A program made the translations under genes and the position numbers. From Roseobacter insulae (GTDB lineage: Bacteria > Pseudomonadota > Alphaproteobacteria > Rhodobacterales > Rhodobacteraceae): 64,000 nucleotides of DNA. The stretch's first letter is position 1; each line of letters starts with the position of its first letter. The stretch is from positions 1-64,000 of the forward strand of contig NZ_JAHXDN010000002.1 in NCBI RefSeq assembly GCF_019375555.1. The letters are read 5' to 3'. Below the pieces are notes generated by a model. The model was not told the DNA's origin, did not search any database, and worked only from the letters and a program-made list of their open reading frames with translations. Shown here piece by piece: positions 8,092 through 17,647 of this stretch.

Positions 8092-9000
8092 ATGAAACAC
8101 ATCCTTGCTGCTGCTCTTACCACGTCTGCGCTGGCAACTTCTGCCGTGGCAGAAGGCGGTGCCATCACGGAATTCCGCATCGGGATCCTGGGCGGTGAAA
8201 ACGCTCAAGACCGTCTGAACAGCTACCAGTGTTTGGCCGACTACACATCCGAGGCCCTTGGCGTAGAAACCAAGCTCTTTGCGCCGGCCGATTATAATGG
8301 CGTAATCCAGGGCCTGCTGGGCGGTACCATCGATATGGCGTGGCTTGGCGCTTCCAGCTATGCCGCCGTGCACATTCAGGACCCGGAGGCGGTTGAGCCT
8401 GTTCTGGTGAAAATCAACCTTGATGGATCCTACGGGTATCACTCCATCGGTTTTGCCCGCAGGGACAGTGGCATTGCCTCTCTCGATGACATGAAGGGCA
8501 AGGTCTTCGGCTTCGGCGATCCCAACTCCACATCCGGCTATCTGATCCCCTCCATCGAGATTCCGCAGACGACGGGGGCCACCATGGAATCCGGCGACTT
8601 CTTTGGCGAAGTGAAGTTCACGGGCGGTCACGAGCAGACCATCGTCGCGGTGAACAACGGCGATGTGAACGGTGGCGTCACCTGGGCTGACGGCCAGGGC
8701 GAGTGGGAAGACGGGTATAACTCCGGTGCCTTGCGCAAGGCGGTGGATGCCGGTCTCGTCGATATGAACGACCTGGTTGAAATCTGGCGCTCCAAACCGA
8801 TCCCGGAAGGTCCTGTCGTGCTGCGGTCCGTGTTGCCCGAAGAGGTCAAGGCCAAGATGACCGCGCTGGTTGATGGTCTTTACGAAGCCGATGCTGACTG
8901 TGCCTACGGCGTGGCAGCGGGCGAGAGCCTGGGTTTCGATCCGATCACACATGAGGCCTATGTGTCCATCGTGGAAGCGCGCAAGGCAAAATCGAACTGA
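8092..9000 (+). CDS. phnD: PhnD, phosphonate-binding periplasmic protein
   Basis: This 302-residue protein is the solute receptor of the phosphonate importer. A signal peptide of about 21 residues (MKHILAAALTTSALATSAVA) precedes EGGAITEFRIGILGGENAQD. Typical PhnD features follow: the GGTIDMAWLGASSYA segment, FGFGDPNSTSGYLIPS with the phosphonate-coordinating Ser-Thr-Ser, and a late VADSDPIPEGP-type block (here WRSKPIPEGPVV). The ATG at 8092 has a CGGAG ribosome site. It lies 20 bases after the hairpin that follows phnC and is followed by phnE. Confidence 0.95.
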   Translation: MKHILAAALTTSALATSAVAEGGAITEFRIGILGGENAQDRLNSYQCLADYTSEALGVETKLFAPADYNGVIQGLLGGTIDMAWLGASSYAAVHIQDPEAVEPVLVKINLDGSYGYHSIGFARRDSGIASLDDMKGKVFGFGDPNSTSGYLIPSIEIPQTTGATMESGDFFGEVKFTGGHEQTIVAVNNGDVNGGVTWADGQGEWEDGYNSGALRKAVDAGLVDMNDLVEIWRSKPIPEGPVVLRSVLPEEVKAKMTALVDGLYEADADCAYGVAAGESLGFDPITHEAYVSIVEARKAKSN

Positions 9001-9072
9001 TTTTTCGCGACGAATAATAATCTGCGGGCCTCGGTGTGTTGCCGGGGCCTGCATCATGTTGGGGGCGCGACA

Positions 9073-9939
9073 GTGGCGGAAAACGTAGCACAGATTCAAA
9101 CGGACTACCTTGGGCAGATGCGCGCAAAACGCGTCATGAACATGATCCTCCTGATCCTGTTCGTGGCCCTGATGATGCTGGGGTTTTATACCGCCGATGC
9201 GCGTAACGCGGGTGGCTTCTGGCAGGGTTGGCACAATATTCTGGATTTCCCCGGCGACGTGGTGAGCGAGGCCGTCACGCGCGCGCATCTGCTTCCGGGA
9301 TATTTTCTGAAATACGCACCCTCGCTCCTTGAGACAATCAACATCGCGGGTGCGGCCACGCTTCTGGGCGCAATTCTCGGCCTCATCGCGTCGCTGCTCG
9401 CGACGCGGGGTCTGGCGCCGGTGGGATGGATCACGGGACCGGTGCGTCGCGTGTTGGACATTCTGCGCGCGGTACCGGAGATCGTGATTGCATTGATCCT
9501 TATTTTCCTGCTCGGAGGCGGCCCGGTACCGGCAATGATCGCAATCGCGCTGCACACGGTGGGGGCCCTGGGCAAACTCTTTTCGGAAGTGAATGAGAAC
9601 GCCTCGCTCAAACCGGTTGAGGGTTTGGCATCAGTTGGTGCGTCATGGCTGCAACGGATGTTCCTCGGTGTTGTGCCGCAGGTTGCGCCAAATTACCTCA
9701 GCTACGCGCTGCTGAGGTTTGAAATCAACATCCGCGCGTCTGCAATCCTCGGCTTTGTGGGGGCAGGCGGTATCGGGTATGATCTGCGTAACACGATGTC
9801 GTGGGGGCAGGGCAAGCTTGACGAAGCCGCAGCCATCTTCCTTTTGCTGTTCGCCACGATTGTCCTTGTCGATCAGTTATCCAGCCATCTGCGAGATCGC
9901 CTGACACACGGAGCCCGGGTGAAGGGAGCCAGACAATGA
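9073..9939 (+). CDS. phnE: PhnE, phosphonate ABC transporter permease 1
   Basis: This inner-membrane permease has about 288 residues. It shows a hydrophobic first helix (MNMILLILFVALMMLGFY), a domain with RRVLDILRAVPEIVIALIL, and the permease loop EGLASVGASWLQRMFLGVVP, followed by FVGAGGIGYDLR typical of PhnE. The GTG at 9073 (VAENVAQ) is chosen because it follows a G-rich ribosome site and removes an implausible cysteine-rich leader; a GTG at 9034 is possible. It ends with a four-base ATGA overlap with the second permease, so the two are translated together and probably form a heterodimer. Confidence 0.92.
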   Translation: MAENVAQIQTDYLGQMRAKRVMNMILLILFVALMMLGFYTADARNAGGFWQGWHNILDFPGDVVSEAVTRAHLLPGYFLKYAPSLLETINIAGAATLLGAILGLIASLLATRGLAPVGWITGPVRRVLDILRAVPEIVIALILIFLLGGGPVPAMIAIALHTVGALGKLFSEVNENASLKPVEGLASVGASWLQRMFLGVVPQVAPNYLSYALLRFEINIRASAILGFVGAGGIGYDLRNTMSWGQGKLDEAAAIFLLLFATIVLVDQLSSHLRDRLTHGARVKGARQ

Positions 9940-11225
9940 GCGCCCTGGTGATCAAGCAGCAAACCGGTCGGCTGTTCGTGATAAAACGCCTGCAGGCCTT
10001 TGCCCTGCCCGCAGCGATCTTTGCCTATCTGGCCTATGTCTTCGTAGCCTTCGACATGGCGGGTCTGAAAGACCGGGTGAGCGTGTCGAACATGACAACG
10101 CTGGTCAGCGACACTTACAGCTACAAAACCCATGTCACCCAGGATAACCGGACCGGCAACATCACCATCGCGATCGAGGGCGAAAAGAAGGGAAGATACG
10201 CGCAGGGCGACAGCCCGGATTGGGTTCAGCTCGGCGATAACACTTCCGTCGACCTTGGCGACGGGCATATTGTGACCCTTGGCCCGGATGTGAGCTACAC
10301 GGTGCCAGGCTATGGGGTTATTTCCGCAACGCCGGGCAAGCGCGGCGTCAATGCCGTTTTGCCTGCCGGCGAGACGCCTGAGTGGATCAATGCATCAAAA
10401 AACCGGATCTCGATAACAACCGACGCGGGGCGCCTCACGATCACCCGGAACCGGACCGAAGTCTTCCGGTACTTCACCGGGTGGGAGCTCTTCTTCTTCA
10501 CGCTCGACAGTCCGTTCCATGGCAAGAGCTTTGCCCAGCTTGTATCATCGGGAGAATATGCCGCGATCTGGCAGGAGTTCTGGTCTAACAAGATGTGGCG
10601 TCATTCAGACGTGGCATGGGCCTTGGCCGAGACTGTTCTGATGGCTTTCCTGGGGACTTTTGGGGCGGCGATGATCGCCTTGCCCGTCGCTTTTGTGGCG
10701 GCGAGGAATTTCACACCACTTGGCAGTGCGCGTTTCGTAGTCCGGCGGTTGTTTGACTTCCTGCGGGGCGTTGACGGGCTGATCTGGACCATCATCCTCA
10801 GCCGCGCCTTCGGACCCGGACCGTTGACCGGGTCGCTCGCCATCATGTTGACCGATACCGGCACATTCGGAAAAATCTTTTCCGAAGCGCTGGAAAACGT
10901 GGATGGCAAACAGATCGAGGGGATCACATCGACCGGCGCGAAACCGATGCAGCGTCATCGGTTCGGCGTCATCCCTCAGATCACGCCGGTGTTGTTGAGC
11001 CAGGTCCTGTACTACCTCGAAAGCAACACGCGGTCGGCCACCATTATCGGCGCGATCACGGGCGGCGGCATCGGTCTGTTGCTGACGCAGGCAATCATCA
11101 CTCAAAAGGATTGGGAAGAGGTGACATATTACATCATCCTGATCATCCTGATGGTCATGGCGATGGACACATTCTCCGGATGGCTCAGGGGGAAGCTGAT
11201 CAAGGGCGGCGCGGGTGGTCACTGA
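9936..11225 (+). CDS. phnE: PhnE2, second permease with a large periplasmic insertion
   Basis: This 429-residue permease has a first membrane helix (about residues 22-40), then a mostly polar stretch of about 130 residues rich in Thr, Asn and Asp, before the second helix and the usual core ([20 protein letters not shown], the [20 protein letters not shown] loop, [10 protein letters not shown]). The insertion would face the periplasm, and this layout is known from the longer PhnE of two-permease alphaproteobacterial systems. It overlaps phnE by ATGA and its stop shares a base with the next ATG (TGATG). The role of the insertion is unknown; contact with PhnD is a reasonable guess. Confidence 0.92.
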   Translation: MSALVIKQQTGRLFVIKRLQAFALPAAIFAYLAYVFVAFDMAGLKDRVSVSNMTTLVSDTYSYKTHVTQDNRTGNITIAIEGEKKGRYAQGDSPDWVQLGDNTSVDLGDGHIVTLGPDVSYTVPGYGVISATPGKRGVNAVLPAGETPEWINASKNRISITTDAGRLTITRNRTEVFRYFTGWELFFFTLDSPFHGKSFAQLVSSGEYAAIWQEFWSNKMWRHSDVAWALAETVLMAFLGTFGAAMIALPVAFVAARNFTPLGSARFVVRRLFDFLRGVDGLIWTIILSRAFGPGPLTGSLAIMLTDTGTFGKIFSEALENVDGKQIEGITSTGAKPMQRHRFGVIPQITPVLLSQVLYYLESNTRSATIIGAITGGGIGLLLTQAIITQKDWEEVTYYIILIILMVMAMDTFSGWLRGKLIKGGAGGH

Positions 11226-11839
11226 TGCCACGACTGAGTGACACTGCCCCATTTTTGCACCCTGACTGTGACATTACAGACAGCCACTTCGGCCGTTTCG
11301 TGGAAATTGGCCGGGGTTCCCGGGTCGCCTATTCAGAGGTAGGAGATTATTCCTATTGCGACCGATATGCGGATATCGCCAATGCCGAGATTGGCAAGTT
11401 TTCGAACATCGCGAGTTACGTGCGGATCGGCGCAACCGATCACCCTATGGAGAAAGCCAGCCTGCATCACTTTCACTACCGTTCCGGAGATTATTTCGAT
11501 GACGCGGCCCCCGATACCGAGTGGTTCGCGCATCGGCGCAGGCGCCGCGCATCCATCGGGCATGATACATGGCTCGGGCACGGCGCGCAGGTACGGCCCG
11601 AGGTGACGATTGGTCACGGTGCCGTTGTGGCAGGTGGCGCGATCGTGACCAAGGATGTTGCCCCCTACACGATTGTCGCGGGTATTCCCGCCAAGCCCCT
11701 GCGCCGCCGGTTTCCGGAAGAGGTTGCCGGTGCGATGCAGACGCTTGAGTGGTGGGACTGGCCGCATGACCGTCTGCGGGCGGCGCTGGAGGATTTCCGC
11801 ACCCTTTCCGCAGTCTCATTTCTGGAAAAATACGCGTAG
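11225..11839 (+). CDS. Phosphonate-locus hexapeptide (left-handed beta-helix) acyltransferase
   Basis: This 204-residue protein has imperfect hexapeptide repeats ([52 protein letters not shown]) ending in [17 protein letters not shown], the mark of xenobiotic acetyltransferase-type beta-helix enzymes. It fits the transferase family repeatedly found in phn operons, often misannotated as chloramphenicol acetyltransferase. By analogy with PhnO it may acetylate aminophosphonates before C-P cleavage; that is inference. Its ATG overlaps the phnE2 stop (TGATG). Its stop directly abuts the stop of the opposing phnM-like gene with no bases between, so there is no room for an intergenic terminator. Confidence 0.88.
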   Translation: MPRLSDTAPFLHPDCDITDSHFGRFVEIGRGSRVAYSEVGDYSYCDRYADIANAEIGKFSNIASYVRIGATDHPMEKASLHHFHYRSGDYFDDAAPDTEWFAHRRRRRASIGHDTWLGHGAQVRPEVTIGHGAVVAGGAIVTKDVAPYTIVAGIPAKPLRRRFPEEVAGAMQTLEWWDWPHDRLRAALEDFRTLSAVSFLEKYA

Positions 11840-13033
11840 TTATTCGGCGGCAATTCGATGTGGCTTTTGCGGATGCGACAGGCGGTTGACGAGTTCTGCC
11901 GAAATGTAGGACCAGCGCCCGGCCGCCATCGTGCCCTCAATCTGGCGTGTTTCGGCATTGATGATCGTGAGGTCCGCCCGTTTGCCTTCGGCGATCACTC
12001 CGCGGTCTTCCAGCCCCATGATCCGCGCCGGTCTGGCCGAGATCAGGGCCCAGGCCGAGGCAAGCGGCAGGACGCCATCGTCGGCGATGCGGAAGGCGGC
12101 GCGCGCAAGCGTCGGGTAGTGGAAGTCCGACACCAGTGCCGTGCACAGGCCTTCGCGGATCAGGACCATCGCGCTGATGTTACCAGCCTGCGAGCCGCCG
12201 CGCACCACATTGGGCGCCCCCATCAGCACCGGATCGCCCCAGGATTTCGCAGCCGCCGCCGCATCGACATGGGTTGGAAATTCGCAGATCTTCGCACCGA
12301 TCATCGCGTAGCGCTCGCGGGTCCGCGCATCCGGGTCGTCATGGCTGCCGTATTTTACCCCCTGCTGGTCAAACGCGGTCGCCAGGTCACACAGATACCT
12401 TGGCACTTCCGCCGACCGCGCCTGCATGCCGTTGACCAATGCCATATGCTCTTCCGGTGTTCGCCCGGCGCGTTTGGCCCAATCGCGGATCTGGTCCGGA
12501 TGCGTGGCCGCGAGTGTGGTCGCTTCGTCCAGATGGTTGTTGAAGACGACATATCCCACACCATGTTGCTTCACGGCCTCGATCAGCCGTGCGCGGGTGT
12601 CCATCGTGTGCGTTTCACAGCGCAGCTGCACCCGTAGATCGGTCAGCATCTGCGCTTTGTATACCCGGTGTGCCGTCAGGAACTGTTCTGCAAAATCGGG
12701 CCCGCGCATCCCGCCTTCCCATGACCAGCTTTGCGCCATCCAGGCCGTTGTGACACCGCTGGTCGCCGCGTCGCGATCCGTTCCGACCAGCCCCATCTCA
12801 AGCGGGAAGGGGGCCGTCGGTCGTGGCGCGATATGGCGTTCAAACGCATCGCCATGCAGATCAATGATGCCAGGCAACAAGTAATATCCGGACAGGGTCA
12901 GCGTTTGCGACCGGGCCGAGGTGCTATGATCGCGAATCCGACCCTCCTCGATACAAATCTCACCGGAGGCGATGTCGCCATCGCGCAGGACGTGAGCGCC
13001 GATCAGGCGCAAAGGCTGGACATGCTGTTTCAT
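11840..13033 (-). CDS. PhnM-type amidohydrolase, divergent paralogue
   Basis: This 397-residue protein is an amidohydrolase of the PhnM family, which hydrolyses alpha-D-ribose 1-methylphosphonate 5-triphosphate to the 5-phosphate and diphosphate. It keeps GIIDLHGDAFERHIAPRP, YGSHDDPDARTRE, a GAPNVVRGGSQAGN block and VSDFHYPTL. It differs from the second copy at 18938 in the metal-binding region: HGDAFERH here, HTDNLERH there. It follows phnF by 67 bases on the minus strand and is probably co-transcribed with it. Two PhnM proteins in one locus suggest either redundancy or a second substrate. The family is clear; the exact substrate is open. Confidence 0.88.
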   Translation of the reverse strand: MKQHVQPLRLIGAHVLRDGDIASGEICIEEGRIRDHSTSARSQTLTLSGYYLLPGIIDLHGDAFERHIAPRPTAPFPLEMGLVGTDRDAATSGVTTAWMAQSWSWEGGMRGPDFAEQFLTAHRVYKAQMLTDLRVQLRCETHTMDTRARLIEAVKQHGVGYVVFNNHLDEATTLAATHPDQIRDWAKRAGRTPEEHMALVNGMQARSAEVPRYLCDLATAFDQQGVKYGSHDDPDARTRERYAMIGAKICEFPTHVDAAAAAKSWGDPVLMGAPNVVRGGSQAGNISAMVLIREGLCTALVSDFHYPTLARAAFRIADDGVLPLASAWALISARPARIMGLEDRGVIAEGKRADLTIINAETRQIEGTMAAGRWSYISAELVNRLSHPQKPHRIAAE

Positions 13034-13100
13034 TTCTGCTGCTCACAGTTGTTTTCCGGTGTGTTTAGCAGCTGGATGTATCGGCCATGTGACGAGAAGG

Positions 13101-13811
13101 TTAATCCGCGTCGAGGGTGAGGGTAATGCGGTCCCCGGCAAACCAGGTTTCCCCGAATTCAATGGGCCGGTTGTCCAGATCGACATTTACACCGGTTGTG
13201 TGCAGGATCGGCGCGCCTTCGCTGATCCGCAGATGCAATGCCTGTGTCGCCGTCGCGCGTTTGGCTTTCAACCGGGTCGAGGCGCGCGTGTAATCCGTCA
13301 CCCCAGCCCTGCGAACGGCTTCGGTCACCGATTTGGTTTGCTGCAGATGCAAAAGAATGTTCGGAAACCGCCGGGCGGGAAACACACTGCGGAAAACCGC
13401 AACGGGCTGACCATCGGACAGGGACAGGCCTTCGTAAACATGCACCATGTCGTCTGCGCCGAGGTGCAGGGTGTGTCTCTCGGTCGGATTTGCCAGCCGC
13501 GTCTCCAGCGAGAGGATTTCCTTTGCCGGCACCCGCCCTGCGGAGATCAGGTTTTGATGAAAGCGCACGCGTTTGCCAATCGGGTAGTCGGTCGGGACTT
13601 GCGTCACGAAGACACCGGCGCCGCGTCGGGCATGTACGATCCCCTCGTCCGACATCGATTTGAGCGCGTGCCGGACCGTATGCCGGTTCACGCCGAACCG
13701 CGAGGACAGGGTGGCTTCTGTCGGGAGCTTGTCACCCGGCACGTATTGTCCTTTTGCGATCTCTGCTTTCAGAGCTTCGGTGATCGATTTCCAAATGGGT
13801 GTGCGGGCCAT
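13101..13811 (-). CDS. phnF: PhnF, GntR/HutC-type regulator of phosphonate genes
   Basis: This 236-residue regulator has an N-terminal winged helix (GDKLPTEATLSSRFGVNRHT, VRHALKSMSDEGIV, RRGAGVFV) and a C-terminal UTRA effector domain (LSLSDGQPVAVFRSVFPARRF, ending in PIEFGETWFAGDRITL). PhnF proteins of the HutC subfamily repress phosphonate genes, with a phosphonate or phosphate-related ligand. It is divergent from phnG; the 104 bases between hold a long perfect inverted repeat that is the likely operator. The first ATG at 13811 gives the normal HutC length. The phnM-like gene follows on the same strand. Confidence 0.92.
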   Translation of the reverse strand: MARTPIWKSITEALKAEIAKGQYVPGDKLPTEATLSSRFGVNRHTVRHALKSMSDEGIVHARRGAGVFVTQVPTDYPIGKRVRFHQNLISAGRVPAKEILSLETRLANPTERHTLHLGADDMVHVYEGLSLSDGQPVAVFRSVFPARRFPNILLHLQQTKSVTEAVRRAGVTDYTRASTRLKAKRATATQALHLRISEGAPILHTTGVNVDLDNRPIEFGETWFAGDRITLTLDAD

Positions 13812-13867
13812 GTTGTCACCAAAAATTCACAGTTGCCGGGCTTGCGTCTTTCAACGGAATCACCGAT

Positions 13868-13901
13868 GATTTGTCTAGTTGTATAGTAAAGTAGACAAAT
13901 C
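13868..13901. promoter_or_regulatory. Probable PhnF operator between phnF and phnG
   Basis: GATTTGTCTA at 13868-13877 and TAGACAAATC at 13892-13901 form a perfect ten-base inverted repeat around a 14-base spacer. A further GTGTCTAGA half-site lies at 13908-13916, at the phnG start. The position suits simultaneous control of phnF and phnG. Confidence 0.65.
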
Positions 13902-13915
13902 GACAAGGTGTCTAG

Positions 13916-14368
13916 ATGATGAGCACAGATCCGGATGCGGAGCGCAAAGCGTGGATGAGCCTGCTGGCGAAATGTCGCGCGCCTGATTTGAAGCGGCTTT
14001 GGTCGGCCTATGGGGCGACACCGGGCCACAGCATCCTGCGTGCGCCGGAAGTTGGCAGCGTGATGGTGCGCGGTCGCAGCGGTGCCGTCGGATCAGCCTT
14101 CAACCTGGGGGAGATGACCATCACCCGGTGCTCGGTCAAGCTTGAAACCGGTGAGGACGGTCATGCCTACGTGCAAGGGCGCGATCCTGACAAGGCGCTG
14201 CACTGCGCCCTCGTCGATGCCTTGATGCAATCAACAGCATCGGCATCGGTCCGGGCGATCATCTTGGACCCGTTGCAAGAACTGGCACAGGCGCGTCAGC
14301 AAGCGCGCGCCTCGAAAGCCGCAGCAACCAAGGTTGATTTCTTCACAATGGTGCGGGGTGAAGACTGA
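13916..14368 (+). CDS. phnG: PhnG, C-P lyase core subunit
   Basis: PhnG is a subunit of the PhnGHIJ core complex that builds and cleaves ribose-linked phosphonates. This 150-residue protein has the family pattern RKAWMSLLAKC, PEVGSVMVRGRSGAVGSAFNLGE (split here), MTITRCSVKL and GHAYVQGRDPDKALHCALVDAL. There are two ATGs in tandem at 13916 and 13919; either may be used. Its stop shares a base with the phnH ATG (TGATG). It is first in phnGHIJKLNM. Confidence 0.95.
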   Translation: MMSTDPDAERKAWMSLLAKCRAPDLKRLWSAYGATPGHSILRAPEVGSVMVRGRSGAVGSAFNLGEMTITRCSVKLETGEDGHAYVQGRDPDKALHCALVDALMQSTASASVRAIILDPLQELAQARQQARASKAAATKVDFFTMVRGED

Positions 14369-14937
14369 TGCAGACGCAAACACTTGAGGGTGGATTCAGC
14401 AATGCACCGGTTCAGTCAGCACGCGCCTTTCGCGAGATCATGACCGCGATGGCGCGTCCCGGGGTCATTACCGCTTTGGACGGCGCCCGCGGCCCGGCAC
14501 CCCTGTCGCAGGCGGCCAGTGTACTGATCCTGACATTGTGCGATCCGGAAACGCCGATCTATCTTGCGCCATCGGTCGATGTGCCGGCTGTTCGAGCCTG
14601 GGTGACATTTCACACCGGCGCGCCGTTTGTTGCTCCGGACAGGGCGCAGTTTGCGGTTGGGACGTGGCCGGAACTGACAGCGCATGACTTCCCGATCGGA
14701 ACACCGGAATTTCCCGACCGGTCCGCGACGCTGATCGTGGAAAGCGGGCCGCTTGCGGCCAGCGGTGCGGTGCTGAAGGGTCCCGGGATCAAGACCGCAT
14801 CCGCCTTGTCCTTACCAGAAACAGCCGCTTTTCAGCGCAACGCAGCCCGCTTTCCCCTGGGCTTGGACTACTTTTTTACACATAAAGATCAATTGGCTGC
14901 GCTGCCTCGAACCACACAGGTGACCACATGTATGTAG
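14368..14937 (+). CDS. phnH: PhnH, C-P lyase core subunit
   Basis: This 189-residue protein carries PhnH patterns: GGFSNAPVQSARAFREIMTA, MARPGVI, ASVLILTLCDPETPIYLAP, and GPLAASGAVLKGPGIKTAS. PhnH is a PLP-transferase-like fold without cofactor and a structural part of the PhnGHIJ complex. Its ATG shares a base with the phnG stop, and its end overlaps the phnI start by ten bases. Length is normal for the family. Confidence 0.95.
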   Translation: MQTQTLEGGFSNAPVQSARAFREIMTAMARPGVITALDGARGPAPLSQAASVLILTLCDPETPIYLAPSVDVPAVRAWVTFHTGAPFVAPDRAQFAVGTWPELTAHDFPIGTPEFPDRSATLIVESGPLAASGAVLKGPGIKTASALSLPETAAFQRNAARFPLGLDYFFTHKDQLAALPRTTQVTTCM

Positions 14938-16010
14938 CTGTCAAAGGCGGCGAACGGGCGATAGACAACGCCCACGCCTGGCTGGCGGAGGAGCGGCGCG
15001 GGGATACCGCCGTCGCCGAGCTCTCCGTGGCGCAAATTCGTGAACAACTGAAGCTCGCGGTCAACCGCGTGATGGCGGAGGGGTCGCTTTATGACGCGGA
15101 TCTTGCCGCGCTGGCGATCAAGCAATCGCGCGGCGACCTGATCGAAGCGATATTCCTGATCCGGGCATATCGCACGACACTGCCACGGTTTGGCGCTTCT
15201 GTCCCCGTGGCAACCGATGATATGGCGTGCGACCGACGGGTGTCAGCCACGTTCAAGGATGCACCGGGGGGGCAGGTTCTCGGGCCGACCTTCGATTACA
15301 CGCACCGTCTTCTGGATTTCAAGCTGGCAGCAGAAGGCAAGGCTCCCCAAGCTCCCGAGGCCCGGGCAGAGACGGCGTCGACGCCACATATCATGAGCTT
15401 TCTGGACCGCGAGGGGTTAGTCCAGCAAGAGGATGCCTCTGACGCAACGCCGCCCGATCTGACGCGCGAACCTCTGGAACTGCCCGCCGACCGGGCGCTG
15501 CGGCTGCAATCGCTGACACGCGGCGACGAGGGCTTTGTTCTGGGCATGGCCTATTCGACGCAGCGCGGCTACGCGCGCAACCATGCTTTTGTCGCCGAAC
15601 TCAGGATCGGTACCGTGCCGGTAGAGATGGAGATACCCGAGCTGGGATTTGCCATCGAGATCGGCGACATCGAGGTGACGGAATGCGAGACGGTGAATCA
15701 GTTCAAGGGATCTAAAACCGAACCGCCGCAGTTCACGCGGGGATACGGACTGGTTTTCGGGATGTCCGAGCGCAAGGCCATTTCAATGGCGCTGGTCGAT
15801 CGCGCCCTGCGCTGGAAAGAACTGGGCGAGGACAACGTCGGCGCCCCGGCGCAGGATGAAGAGTTCGTGCTTTATCACGCTGATAACATTCAGGCGACGG
15901 GCTTTCTCGAACATATCAAGCTGCCGCATTACGTGGATTTTCAATCCGAACTGGAATTGATCCGCAAGCTGCGCCGCGAAGCAATGCCCACGCAGGAGGC
16001 CGCGGAATGA
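14928..16010 (+). CDS. phnI: PhnI, nucleosidase subunit of C-P lyase
   Basis: PhnI, with G, H and L, displaces adenine from ATP with methylphosphonate to form ribose 1-methylphosphonate 5-triphosphate. This 360-residue protein begins MYVAVKGGERAIDNAHAWL, as in known PhnI, and contains GDLIEAIFLIRAYRTTLPR, VSATFKDAPGGQVLGPTFDY, the NQFKGSKTEPPQFTRGYGL block and EDNVGAPAQDEEFVLYHADN. It overlaps phnH by ten bases and phnJ by four (ATGA). No irregularity is seen. Confidence 0.96.
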   Translation: MYVAVKGGERAIDNAHAWLAEERRGDTAVAELSVAQIREQLKLAVNRVMAEGSLYDADLAALAIKQSRGDLIEAIFLIRAYRTTLPRFGASVPVATDDMACDRRVSATFKDAPGGQVLGPTFDYTHRLLDFKLAAEGKAPQAPEARAETASTPHIMSFLDREGLVQQEDASDATPPDLTREPLELPADRALRLQSLTRGDEGFVLGMAYSTQRGYARNHAFVAELRIGTVPVEMEIPELGFAIEIGDIEVTECETVNQFKGSKTEPPQFTRGYGLVFGMSERKAISMALVDRALRWKELGEDNVGAPAQDEEFVLYHADNIQATGFLEHIKLPHYVDFQSELELIRKLRREAMPTQEAAE

Positions 16011-16876
16011 CCGAATACAACTTCGCCTATCTCGACGAACAGACAAAACGCATGATCCGCCGCGCGATCCTGAAGGGCTTGGCCATTCCAGGATACCAGG
16101 TGCCCTTTGCGTCGCGCGAAATGCCGATGCCCTATGGGTGGGGTACGGGTGGCGTGCAGGTGTCGGCAGCGGTGTTGATCCCCGATGACACGTTCAAGGT
16201 GATCGATCAGGGTGCCGACGATACCACCAATGCCGTCTCCATCCGCAGGTTTTTCGAAAAAACGGCTGGCGTCGCGGTAACAGAGGCAACGCGGCAGGCA
16301 ACCGTCATCCAGACGCGCCACCGAATTCCCGAAGAGGCTCTGACCGAGAATCAAATCCTGGTTTATCAGGTGCCGATCCCGGAACCCTTGCGCTTTCTGG
16401 AGCCTTCGGAGGTCGAAACCCGCAAAATGCACAGCCTCGAAGAATACGGCTTGATGCATGTAAAGCTCTACGAAGATATTTCAAAGCATGGCGCGATCGC
16501 GACGGCCTATGCCTACCCGGTGAAGGTCGAGGGGCGCTACGTGATGGACCCGTCGCCCATTCCCAAGTTCGACAACCCCAAGCTGGAGATGGCCGCGATC
16601 CAGATTTTTGGTGCCGGCCGTGAACAGCGCATTTACGCATTGCCGCCCTATACACAGGTCGTAAGCCTTGATTTCGACGATTATCCCTTCGAGGCGTCCA
16701 AGGCCGATCACGCATGTGATGTATGCGGTGCCGAAGACAGCTATCTCGATGAGCTGATTGTCGATGACAAGGGCGGACGCTTGTTCATGTGTTCGGACAC
16801 TGATTTCTGCTCATCGCGCCGCAGGGAGGGTCATGTCGGGGCTCAGGGCATTCCGTATGGGGAGGATGCAGCATGA
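16007..16876 (+). CDS. phnJ: PhnJ, radical SAM C-P lyase
   Basis: PhnJ cleaves the carbon-phosphorus bond, releasing methane from ribose 1-methylphosphonate 5-phosphate, using a 4Fe-4S cluster and S-adenosylmethionine. This 289-residue protein is highly conserved. The glycine that becomes the radical is G29 (AIPGYQVPF), equivalent to E. coli G32. Cluster cysteines are C237 and C240 (CDVC) and C262, and the thiyl-radical cysteine is C268 (SDTDFC), equivalent to E. coli C272. All catalytic residues are intact. It overlaps phnI and phnK by ATGA. Confidence 0.97.
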   Translation: MTEYNFAYLDEQTKRMIRRAILKGLAIPGYQVPFASREMPMPYGWGTGGVQVSAAVLIPDDTFKVIDQGADDTTNAVSIRRFFEKTAGVAVTEATRQATVIQTRHRIPEEALTENQILVYQVPIPEPLRFLEPSEVETRKMHSLEEYGLMHVKLYEDISKHGAIATAYAYPVKVEGRYVMDPSPIPKFDNPKLEMAAIQIFGAGREQRIYALPPYTQVVSLDFDDYPFEASKADHACDVCGAEDSYLDELIVDDKGGRLFMCSDTDFCSSRRREGHVGAQGIPYGEDAA

Positions 16877-17643
16877 CGCCGCTGTTGAAGGTCGAAGGCC
16901 TGTCCAAGTTTTATGGTCAGCGCATTGGTTGCTCGAATATATCCTTCGACCTTTATGCGGGCGAGGTGATGGGCATTGTCGGGGAAAGCGGGTCCGGCAA
17001 GTCGACCCTGCTGAATTGCCTTGCCGGGCATCTGACACCCGACACGGGCGCGGTACGCTTCGACACCAGAACGGATGGCTTGCGCGACACGGTCACCATG
17101 AGCGAGCCCGAGCGACGGATGTTGTCGCGCACCGATTGGGCCTTTGTCCATCAGCACCCCCGCGATGGGCTCCGGATGAATGTAAGTGCCGGTGGCAACG
17201 TCGGTGAACGGTTGATGGCAGTTGGCTCCCGCCACTATGGACAGATCAGGGAGGCGGCGACCGATTGGCTGGGACGCGTCGAGATTAACGAAGACCGTAT
17301 CGACGACCGCCCGACAGCCTTTTCCGGCGGGATGCAGCAGCGTCTCCAGATCGCGCGTAACCTTGTCACCGGCCCGCGCCTTGTCTTCATGGATGAACCT
17401 ACGGGCGGGCTGGACGTCAGTGTTCAGGCGCGGCTGCTGGACTTGCTGCGCGGTCTGGTGCGCGAGATGGGATTAAGCGCGATTATTGTGACCCATGACC
17501 TGGCCGTTGTGCGGCTGCTGGCCGATAGGCTTATGGTCATGAAAGATGGCCATGTGGTCGAGACGGGTCTGACGGATCAGGTGCTTGACGATCCGCAGCA
17601 CGCCTATTCCCAGCTTCTTGTTTCCTCTGTCTTGCAGGTCTGA
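16873..17643 (+). CDS. phnK: PhnK, ABC-type ATPase of the C-P lyase complex
   Basis: PhnK is a 256-residue ABC-type nucleotide-binding protein that docks on the PhnGHIJ core. It is not a transporter subunit. It begins [20 protein letters not shown]; Walker A is GESGSGKST, the signature is [15 protein letters not shown], and Walker B is [12 protein letters not shown]. It resembles dipeptide-transporter ATPases, as PhnK usually does. Its start overlaps phnJ by four bases and phnL begins four bases after its stop. Confidence 0.95.
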   Translation: MTPLLKVEGLSKFYGQRIGCSNISFDLYAGEVMGIVGESGSGKSTLLNCLAGHLTPDTGAVRFDTRTDGLRDTVTMSEPERRMLSRTDWAFVHQHPRDGLRMNVSAGGNVGERLMAVGSRHYGQIREAATDWLGRVEINEDRIDDRPTAFSGGMQQRLQIARNLVTGPRLVFMDEPTGGLDVSVQARLLDLLRGLVREMGLSAIIVTHDLAVVRLLADRLMVMKDGHVVETGLTDQVLDDPQHAYSQLLVSSVLQV

Positions 17644-17647
17644 ACCG

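Noticed and set aside
7792-9555. Long minus-strand open frame of 587 codons across phnC, phnD and phnE
   Set aside because: It is antisense to three clear genes and has a low-complexity, His/Arg/Gln-rich composition typical of shadow frames in high-G+C DNA.
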